A stretch of DNA of 64,000 nucleotides from Fomitopsis serialis (lineage: Eukaryota > Basidiomycota > Agaricomycetes > Polyporales > Fomitopsidaceae), in NCBI RefSeq assembly GCF_022376445.1, contig NW_025954972.1, positions 310,001-374,000 of the forward strand. Reading direction: 5' to 3'. Below the pieces are notes generated by a model that made no database searches, was not told where the DNA came from, and worked only from the letters and a program-made list of their open reading frames with translations. Both the position numbers and the translations under genes were made by a program. Positions 52,583 through 61,215 of the stretch are shown one piece after another (positions within the stretch are counted from its first letter, which is position 1; each line of letters begins with the position of its first letter).

Positions 52583-54486
52583 ATGTCTGATCCGCAGCTA
52601 TCACACCACCCGAGCAGCCGCTCCCTCCGCGAGCGGCTTGCCACCCGCGAACGATCGCCCGTGATCAGTACTGTGCCGCTGCAGCCCACCGAGGAACCGC
52701 TCTCTGAAGGACCGCTCTCTATTCAGGAAGACACTGGCACGCTCTCCGGCAGCGATGAACTCGTACGGAACCATGACCTCTGGTTCTCTGACGGCTCGAT
52801 CGTCCTGCGCGCGGAGAACGTGCTCTTTCGCGTACACATCTCTCAGCTTTCTCGTCACTCCACTGTGTTCGCCGACATGCTCTCGTTCCCACAACCGACG
52901 GGCAGTTCCTCCGCTGATATGGCTCTAGTTGATGATGGCCAGCAAGGAGAGAAGATAGACGGGTGCCCAGTGCTCTTCCTGCACGACAAGGCGGAGGACG
53001 TCATGAACCTCCTGCACGCGCTCTATGATGGCCCGTAAGTAGTATTCTTCAAGGCCTCAATCTCAGCTCGTATTTTCGCCAAATGACAGCCCTATGTCGA
53101 CGTCGGCTCGACTTGCTGCCCTTGCAGGTGGGCGTGAGTCCTGCGACGGCGGGCGTTGTCAGACTCAGCACACGCACCATCATTCAGTGTGGTATCGAAC
53201 CTCATCGGCTGGACAGCAGCGAGTAGAGATACCATCTCGCTGGGCTCTGAGCGGGCTCGATGCGGATCTCTCGCGGCTCAACGTCAACCCACGATGCGTG
53301 TTCGACCTCGTGGTTGGATGGCACCTGCTCCGTGAGTGCTTGGGCTGAGTTATCTTGGTCGGAGGCTTCGCGGTGGCGCAACAAGGTCTTCGCCCTTATG
53401 GACAAGGCCTTGGCTGCGTTTTGGGCAGTTCGCCTGGCAAGCTAGCATTACATATCCAGTGCGTGCCGCGAGTTCGTCAAAACATCAGCTGTCGAACAGC
53501 CCTTTACTGGATGCCTCGGCCCAGCCGATCCCCTCTCTGATTACTCAATGCCAGCACTATTCTGCCCATTACACGCTCGCTGACACGCTCACAGGCGCTT
53601 TGGAGACAATGGCCGCGAAGATTTCCGCGCTGTCTCGGGCATCCTCCGGCTCGCGAACAAGTACGACATCGAGAAGCTGCGGGGCACGGCGGTGGAACAT
53701 CTCAGCAGCGCGTGGCCGATGACGCTCCGGGGCTGGGACTCACGAGAGGACCTGGCGCGGACGTTCGAGATCGAGAGCGGGATGCAAAGAGGCTTCCGGT
53801 ATCCTTCGCCCGTCGTACGTGCCCACTACGCTCAGACTGCCGAGTCTTTCCTGATGCTCCCGCGATGATAGGCCGTCATCAACCTCGCGCGGGAGGTGGA
53901 CGCGCCGCAGCTACTCCCCTCCGCGCTCTACGACCTTTCGCGGTATCACTACGCGCAGATCTTCGGCGCCGGCCCGGGCGAGGACGACCACGAGCCGCTC
54001 GGGGCGGGCTCGCCGCGCGCGAGCACGCTCGCGCACGCGGACTTGCAGAAGCTTGCGGTGGGGAAGGAAGCCGCGGCGCACGCGGTGACCTGGCTGATCC
54101 AGAGCATGGCGCACGGGTCGCACCGCGAGTCGCCGCGGCACCTCGCGGACGCGGGCGCGGGCGGGGCGAACCAGCACAATTGGTTCCAGTACGGGTACGA
54201 GCTGAACCCGGCGCACCACCGCCGCCGGTCGGCCGGGCTCATGTGCACGTCCGCGAGCGCGTGCCGGAAGGACTTCAGCGAGCTCGTGGAGCTCGCGACG
54301 CAGCATTATTTGTTCGACAGGGAGAGGGGGTGCGCGGACCCGCTGTATGTCGCGGAGGAGCTTGGTCAGCTGAAGAGCGCGGAGTTCTCTGAGTGCAAGG
54401 CGTGTGCTAGGAGCTTGGAGGGCTGGGCGGCGAGGGAGCGGGAGCGGATGTGGAAGCTGATACCGGCGTGGTTCCGGCTTGTGTAG
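52583..54486 (+). CDS. BTB/POZ-domain protein
   Basis: Likely protein-protein interaction or Cullin-3-adaptor-type protein of a family expanded in Agaricomycetes; target unknown. Exon 1 (52583-53034) starts MSDPQLSHHPSSRSLRERLA and has an acidic Ser-rich leader. The BTB core follows (LWFSDGSIVLRAENVLFRVH, ISQLSRHSTVFADML, PVLFLHDKAEDVMNLLHALY). After a 560-nt intron, exon 2 from 53595 continues RFGDNGREDFRAVSGILRLA, NKYDIEKLRGTAVEHLSSAW and LRGWDSREDLARTFEIES. A short intron (about 53820-53879) leads to AVINLAREVDAPQLLPSALY, ending KLIPAWFRLV at 54484-54486. The frame is open through all exons. The strongly GC-biased third exon contrasts with the AT-richer flanks. A decayed 5' copy lies at 37890-38345. 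Confidence 0.85.
53035..53594 (+). other. Oversized (560-nt) intron of the BTB gene
   Basis: Donor GTAAGT after the ALYDGP codons and acceptor CTCACAG before CGCTTTGGAGAC give a perfect frame join. A conventional-length intron could have ended at about 53088 (AAATGACAG), so the remaining 500 bases look like inserted DNA. It contains short protein-like frames but no recognised domain. Confidence 0.6.
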
Positions 54487-54939
54487 TGATATGTTTTGTT
54501 GGAGGTGTGAGTGTTCTTGGACTCGTTCTGTCCGCCGTTCGCTGTCTACTGCCTCGCGTTTTGTTCATGCTAGATTTGCAAGCTTTTCGCCTCGATCGAT
54601 CATATACCAACGTGGGCCTGATACGCAATGATGTATTTAAATGGTTAACAGAGACTAAATCAACGCGGCGGCTGCCAGATCCAATTGCCATCAAACATAC
54701 GTACGGAAGCACTCGGTGCATGCGCGCGCACATACGCCAGTACTTGGTGGCCTCACTCGGTGGAACTCGACTGATGCGAATGCACAGAACAGCACGAAGA
54801 TGATTGATTCGCGAAATGGAGTGTCCATGGGGTCTCAAGATCTCACTATTAGGTTGATACATTAAGGTAAGTCGATCGGGGGTGGTATGTGCGCGTATAT
54901 AAGGGTGCGTATCGGGCGACTCGAGACGGCAGGCCTGTT
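54487..54939. other. Intergenic, convergent region
   Basis: About 450 bases between the 3' ends of the BTB gene (plus) and the small hydrophobic protein gene (minus). It should contain both terminators. Nothing else was recognised. Confidence 0.4.
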
Positions 54940-55240
54940 TCATAGGCCCCATCTGTATGAATGCGTGCCGGTTCTCCGTGTGCGCCCTCCGAACCAGTTG
55001 CAGCAGATGATGTCGAAGATGACATCGAAGATGGTCACGATGATCTGTGTATATGCGGGTCAGCTCGTGCCGAGACGAGAGCTGGGGAAGCATGGTACTC
55101 ACCGTCGCGATCACGCTCACGATGATCATGATCACGCTCGCAATGGCAGAGACGACGGCCTCGATGGCGCCTGCGATGGCGGAAATGACGGTGCCCTGTA
55201 CGCGGCGGCTGTAAGCATCATTGTCTCCACTGGCATAGGC
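54940..55240 (-). CDS. Small hydrophobic protein, conserved basidiomycete type
   Basis: A short minus-strand gene. The body reads VQGTVISAIAGAIEAVVSAI then ASVIMIIVSVIAT, a 58-nt intron (55102-55045) and IIVTIFDVIFDIICCNWFGG followed by a basic tail RTRRTGTHSYRWGL, ending at 54940. The pattern is a long alternating Ile/Val/Ala membrane segment, a CC palmitoylation-like pair and a positively charged tail. Similar tiny proteins recur in Agaricomycete genomes, to my recollection, without known function. The true start is not fixed: the Met at 55263 (MVRIN) is out of frame with the body, so an upstream intron or a lost base is needed. Too short for routine gene finders. Confidence 0.55.
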
Positions 55241-55263
55241 CAGTGGCAGTTGATACGCACCAT

Positions 55264-56199
55264 GGTGATATCTTGGTTTCTAAGTGTACGAAGGTCGTGA
55301 AGGTCGTTAATCGGCGTGAGAGTGTATGCGAAAGTCGTGAGTAGCAGTGGGGAAGAGGTCAGACAGGGGTCTCGTTTATATAGAGCGTGTCGATAAGCTC
55401 AAGACACGGAAGCTGGCCGTAGCGCCACTGGACGTCAACGTTCCGGCCCTATGACGTCTCTGGTAGCCGTAACTGTAAATACACGCTGGCAGCGACGGCG
55501 AGTGACATACGAGCCACCGTGCACCAGCACCACAGCTGCGCTGACGTCGTACATTGGGGTGCAAGAACCAGGGCCTGCCATAGATGGTGGAAGTTCCGAT
55601 GACCTCATTGAATCGGATTTGTACATTGACAAGGCCTGGATGTCGAGGCCGGGCATAATGCGGAACTACTGTTGACAAATCGGGACGTATCGAATCCTAA
55701 AGGAATCGGATACCTGAGTACCACTGTTCCGAGACCACAGACGTGAGTACGTAAGTAGTGGGTTCAAACAATATACCACATTCGCAACTTGAAGCAACCT
55801 TCCACATTCGCAAGCAACCTTCTACATCGCGATGACAGCCTCCAAGTTCGGTACAGTGATCGTCTGCCAGGGCCTGCAGCTGGGGGCTTGGGGCCTTGCA
55901 TGCTACTTTATCTATGGAACTATTGAAGGCCGACACGCTGACGACCAGCTAATTGCACCTATTAAACCTTTCGCATTCTCAGATAATTCGCACAATGTCC
56001 ATTCATTTGATAATCTGACAGGAGTATACATACTGGCATGAATGCGGCCGGAGTCACCTCGCTGAACTCGCTGCTACATTGCCATTGAGACCGCGCAATA
56101 AAATGGGACATTCAAGTTCTTCAGACACTGTGCACATGCCGAGAAGTCGTTAATCTTTCGGCATGATGTGCACACAGTGATTCACACCTTTGAGCGACC
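55264..56199. other. Intergenic, no gene recognised
   Basis: About 0.9 kb. A 69-codon plus-strand frame at 55832-56041 begins with a hydrophobic stretch (VCQGLQLGAWGLACYFIYG) but has no other support. A duplicated phrase (CATTCGCAA...AGCAACCTTC) lies at 55780-55825. Confidence 0.4.
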
Positions 56200-56690
56200 T
56201 GAAGTAATTCCGTCCCTTCGCTGGCCTTCTTCTTTGCCTGCTCGGTTAGCCCCTGGATGACTGACTTGCGCGGCTGAAAGTTGCGAGCGTTGAATTCTGC
56301 ATGCGGCATGTGAGTACCGAATGCGCATTGCTGATATCTACGAGAGTATACAGACCTCCAATTCTCCCATTCTGATCGTTCTGCACCATCAAAACACGTT
56401 CGGAGACCAAGAGACGAGCCTGATGCGGTAGGCCTGGCGTCGCTGGTGTTGAAGGCATAGTGCCGTAACCACTTGAGTTAAATTGAGAAAACAGTACTTA
56501 CTTATCTTGAAGTACGGGTGCGAGAATTCGGGAACCTCAGGATTCCGATGTCACCATGGTCTTCTCCTGGCTCTCGTTTTTGTAGATACAGAGCTTGAAA
56601 GGAGTCATCGTCGTCCGTCTGGCCAGCAAGTTGATGTCGATCTTCACATCGCAGCACGGCCGCCTATACTGAGAAGTATTCTTAGGATCC
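56200..56690 (-). pseudogene. Decayed partial copy of the cytolysin-like gene
   Basis: Minus-strand relic of the gene at 49201-50252, covering only the later exons. Recognisable words are DIGILRFP, VLMVQNDQNG and EFNARNFQPRKSVIQGLTE. The last intron has the same position and the same GCATGCAG acceptor as in the intact gene. Breaks: the 5' half is absent; small deletions shift the frame before DIGILRFP, after it, and within the strand preceding VLMVQ; the stop region has drifted. It cannot encode a complete protein. Confidence 0.7.
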
Positions 56691-57048
56691 AGTGCGACGA
56701 TGCTGCGCTGCAGTGGCCGTAGGCCCTAGCTACTAAGTAATGAGTAAGTTCTTTTTTTTGCGACTCATAGGCTTCATTACCTACCAGTGTGCCACTGTGC
56801 AAATATTCATCGTGTCGTGCGATCGCCATGATCGTAGTGCAAGCCTATACTTACCGGCGGTACATAAGTACCGCTTGAGTACAGTACCGCTGCCCTGGAG
56901 CCTGGAGGATGATTGGCGCCCGAACATATGGCATCCGGGATCCCCTCCTCCTCCTCTACTTACCACTCCCAGTTTCTTCCTCGTGAGGCGGCTTGACTAC
57001 TGTCAGTGACCGTTCTATCCTGCTTCCCTCGCATTCTGGCTCTCTTGC
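56691..57048. other. Promoter region of dihydroorotate dehydrogenase
   Basis: About 360 bases. A pyrimidine-rich tract (CCTCCTCCTCCTCT) near 56944-56957 precedes the ATG by about 90 bases, as often seen in fungal promoters lacking a TATA box. No gene seen. Confidence 0.4.
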
Positions 57049-59894
57049 ATGGCGGCTCTCCGGCTGCTGCCACGTCGCGTTCTGAGGTGCGACCCTCGTC
57101 TGGTCGGACGACAACCGTCGACGTCGTTCCGGCATGCGTCTACTAGCTCTCCTGCGGCGAACCCTGGATTTCTCTCTCTGCGCTCTGGCATCTATGCTTC
57201 CGTGTTCGTCGTGTCTGCAGGGCTGTTCGTCGCCTACTACGTCGACTCCCGGGCAGCAATGCACCGCTATGTGATAATGCCCGTGCTGAGGACTCTGCTA
57301 GATGCCGAGACGAGCCACAAGCTCGCGCTCAGAGTCCTTGGAAGTGGCCTGGCTCCTCGAGATACACAGACGGATGATGAGCGGCTGCGAACGAGTGTAT
57401 GTCCATAACCACTCTCGCTTGAATGTTCGTCCTGACTGGTCGTCATAACTAGCTCTGGGGCGAGGAATACAGTAGTCCAGTGGAATGCGGCAGGTTTCGA
57501 TAAGGATGGAGAGGCTACAGATGGTGCGTAGTCATACCGGCACTGTCGCCAAGCCGCTGACCAGGCCGTCGTTCACCCAGGCCTGTTCAACCTTGGGTTC
57601 AGTTGGGTAGAAATCGGTAGTGTAACCCCTAGACCACAGGTCAGTGTTTTCCCTTTCCCCTTCGCTCTCTCGCTTTTTTGGAGGCCATAACGGACTCCCG
57701 CAACTGACGATCGGTCAGTTCCGTGAGTCCAGCTTGCAAGCCAGTTTCCTGCTTCGGCTTGACGAAGGATAGAATATTATTACGCACGACCTGCAACGGT
57801 CAACACTGCAAAGATATCAGCATTTCCTCGGGCATGAAGTGCTTCAAAAGTAAAAAGGATTCCTCACGATTTGTCCACGACGGTGCAGACATCTTGGATA
57901 GATGTCGAGGACACCTTTCCCGGCGGTCAAAAGTCCTTGGAAGCCTTTCCTTGGGCAGGAATGATGCTGCATGGACTACTTTCTCTGTTCGCGAAGGTAT
58001 GGTTGTACACAGAAGAAATGATGAGTTCTTTGCAGTGCATTTTAGGCTTGGGTATCCTTTCGCTCTTCGATGGTGGTCGGGACAATACCCATCAAAATCG
58101 GACTGTATGCTGTCCAATCCTCTGTCATTGCCCATTCGTCCTTACAGGATACGCTCCACGCTCCGATGACTTATTCTCTTTCGACTGTGTTACACCCATG
58201 TGGCTTGTGTGGCGATGTAGTCTGACATTCATGTCTTTGGGCTCTCACCATACACCGATAAATCAGACACCGCCAGAGCGAGATGCCCGCTATTCACTGC
58301 AGGTCCGGAGGAGACGACATTCTGTTTTTTGTTTTTTCCTTGCTCCCCGCGCTTACTCACTTTTAAGTCTGACAATTCACTGACACAACTGTAGCCAGGC
58401 AACCCCAAACCACGGGTTTTCCGGCTTCCATCAGATGAGGCCATAATCAACCGCTATGGCTTCCCTTCGGACGGACACACGGCGGTCTTGGCACGTCTAC
58501 GAGCCCGTCTACCGTTATTCCATGAACAAGAGACGACGACAGCACGACATGCGTCTCTTCGGCCGCATGCGCTGCTCGCCGTCAACCTTGGAAAAAACAA
58601 AGCATCTCCGGCCGACTCTATCGACGACTTCGTGCAAGGGGTGCAGACGTTCGGGCCGTATGCGGATGTGCTGGTCATTAATGTGTCAAGTCCTAACACC
58701 CCCGGCCTCCGGTGAGTCTCCATCGCTGTCCATCTGTCAACTTTGGTCCTTGGCAAACATCTGTTTGTTGTCATAAAGCTTGAAATGCTGTGTGTTTTGA
58801 CAGGCAAGCAAGGGTGTGTAAGAGCGATGTTACTCCGTATAAGGCTCATGCTGTATGGAGTCCTGTAGGGGGAACCGCCGTTCCTGCGTCTAGATAACGC
58901 GACGTTCATCATACTCTATCATTCCCTGACTCTCACGTCGGCGATCTCTCACTTCTGTGCCTGGCTGACTGCCGTCCATACGCAGATCTCTACAGACGCG
59001 AGCGCTTCTCGAACGTCTGCTCGATGGTGTGAGCCGCGCGCGGGACGAACTCCTGGTGCCTTCCGATGCCAACGGAACAGCGACTTCCACACGATCGACG
59101 AAGCCAAAATTGGTCCTGAAGATTGCCCCTGACTTGGAGGAATCTGAACTGGGGGCCATTGCAGCAGTCGTGCGTTCCAGCGGCGTGGATGGAGTTATCG
59201 TGAGCAACACCACCATCCGTCGTCCGAAGGATTTGAGTGATCGTACGTGCCTGTTCGTTTCGCGCCGCTACTTCAACGCTGATCGCGAATCTCTGCTAAT
59301 TCTCGGGTGCTCACACATCATTGACGGTCCTGTCGACCTCTCCGTACTCGTGATGTGCCATTTTTCGTTATTGTAGCGAACAGAGGCGAGGTCGGCGGTC
59401 TCTCCGGGCCGCCACTGAAAGCGTACACACTCGCGACGCTCCGGACGCTGCGCGCGCTCCTGCCTGAGTCCGTCCCGCTGATCGGATGCGGTGGTATCAC
59501 TTCCGGCTCGGACGCTCTGGACTACGCGAGGGCGGGTGCAGCAGCCGTGCAGGTGTACACACGGTTTGCGTACGAGGGCGTTGGCACATGCCGGCGCATC
59601 AAGGACGAGATCACGGAGGCCTTGGCGCGGGAGGGCACGACGTGGGCGGCGGTCGTGCAACGCGCCGGGGGCGAGCTCAGTCTGCGCGGGAGCGCGCCGG
59701 GTGGCGTGCGGAGCCCGGGGTGGCGGACGAGGGCGTGGAGCAGCTGAAAGGGAGCTGAGGAGCTACTGCGCTTGGCGGATGAGCTGGGGAGGCGCATGGA
59801 CTCGGAGCGGGCAACGGGCCGAGTCGGTGACACTGGGACGCAGGCGGTGGGGGCAGAAGATGGTTTAGAAGCAGTGGTGCCGTCGGTGTCGTAG
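57049..59894 (+). CDS. Dihydroorotate dehydrogenase, mitochondrial (class 2)
   Basis: Fourth step of pyrimidine synthesis: oxidises dihydroorotate to orotate at the inner mitochondrial membrane, passing electrons to ubiquinone. Start [18 protein letters not shown] gives an Arg-rich targeting peptide followed by a membrane helix ([19 protein letters not shown]). Catalytic domain: [10 protein letters not shown] then [57 protein letters not shown] and [15 protein letters not shown] (the Ser base of class 2). It continues [45 protein letters not shown] and VYTRFAYEG (FMN phosphate site). Two bases are missing near 57482-57487. The C-terminal tail is frame-slipped; the uninterrupted frame stops at 59747, but an acidic tail ([19 protein letters not shown]) continues to 59894. 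Two introns are oversized. Confidence 0.92.
57640..58398 (+). other. Oversized (759-nt) intron of dihydroorotate dehydrogenase
   Basis: It lies between VTPRPQ and GNPKPRV, two halves of one strictly conserved stretch, so it must be removed as an intron or represents an insertion. Donor GTCAGT, acceptor GTAGCCAG. It contains two overlapping frames of about 150 codons without recognised motifs, a 39-nt hairpin at 57692-57730 and several T runs near 58320. A second long intron of the same gene (274 nt) spans 58712-58985. Confidence 0.65.
57692..57730 (+). repeat. Hairpin inside the long intron
   Basis: GGACTC pairs with GAGTCC and, inside a 4x4 internal loop, AACTGAC pairs with GTCAGTT around a 5-base loop. 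A compact imperfect inverted repeat; it could be an element end or a structured intron part. Confidence 0.5.
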
Positions 59895-61215
59895 CGCGGT
59901 AAAGCTGAGGTGGCGGGTGGCGACGAGACAACCATCATGGATGGGAATCGTTGGGTGCGTCGCGTTGCCCGAGCCTCTGATTCGCACAGACGCTGACCTC
60001 AGTTTGCGTGCTGGACACCTCGTTTCGCGCATGTACGACAGTTAGTTCATGCTAAGTGGTGTACGTCGGTGTCAAATTATTTCACAGCCTTCGTTGACAC
60101 AGTTGTCTTCAGGAACTATGCTACGTACCAGGAACAGAGATGGCCCTATTTGGCCTCTTCAGCAGTTCAGTGTGGTAGGCCATCTTCCGGGCCTAAGCTG
60201 TATCGTCACACGACACTTTCGCTGCAGTCAGCATCATTCGTCGACACCGTACCTGAGCGTATCAACGACATCTCAACATGGCTCATGCTACAGCCGCATC
60301 ACGGCTGATCTGGCAGTATGAATGGGGCCTCGGAGCTTCGAGCGATAAGAACTCACACATAGCCAGACAGGGCAGTGCACGGTGAAAATACAAGCCAGCA
60401 TGTAGGGAGACTCAAAGAGAGTGCGCATCGAGTTGCAGTGAAACTCAATGAACAAAATACCTCCTCTTAACTGTGCCACGGTGACGCAAGGCCACGCAGA
60501 TGGTTCAGTCGGCGGGATGGCTTTCCCGACCCGGGATCTAGATGAGTTCACTCAGATCTGGGCCACATGCTCTCTCGATCGGTGTGTCTACCTTCACAGA
60601 TACAGTCAAGATGCAGTTGCTCTAAAATGACTGCGCAGGACAAACTCATATACAAAATACACGGTGTGCCGTCTAGTGCCGTACGCTGGAGAAACTGCGT
60701 ACGCAGTGTAGCAGGGTCCGGTATCGACGGTGATTCCATTCGGCGGGGTTAGTAAATCATTGATGCGGTTCTAAAGGCTTCACAAGCTTCAGCTCGCCAC
60801 CGTGTTTCGCGTGTCGCGTGTCATAACCACGGAAGCAGGCAATTTCGCGGGTCTTGCCAATATGGCGTGAGCTTATCGCAGAGCCCGGGACCGCCAAGAA
60901 CCGGCGCAAGCCGCGGCGAGCCCATACAGACCTTCCGTGGATCAGCTCTGTCGACGGCGCCGCTCGCGAAGCATGAGGATCGCGACGAGATACCCACATG
61001 CCATCTCCAACTGTACCGCCCAATTCTGGAGACGTTCCTAGGTCGCCCTGGGTTTGGCAGCTCAGTCCAAATTCGAGCAAATCACGCTCTCGGCTCTGTA
61101 CATATAAACCCATTTCGCGAACGAAGGCCTTGCGATCGCCCTCCGCCCCGCCCCGAGCCCCCGAGCCATCGCTCCGCACTGACCTTGTTCTTCAGTTGCG
61201 TCTAGGTCGCTCGCC
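59895..61215. other. Intergenic, promoter of the oligopeptide transporter at its end
   Basis: About 1.3 kb. Short frames without motifs on both strands. The last 120 bases contain a TATAAA box and a C-rich tract (CCGCCCCGCCCCGAGCCCCC) before the transporter ATG. Confidence 0.45.
61103..61108 (+). promoter_or_regulatory. TATA box of the oligopeptide transporter
   Basis: TATAAA 108 bases before the ATG at 61216, within the usual range for fungal core promoters. Confidence 0.5.
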
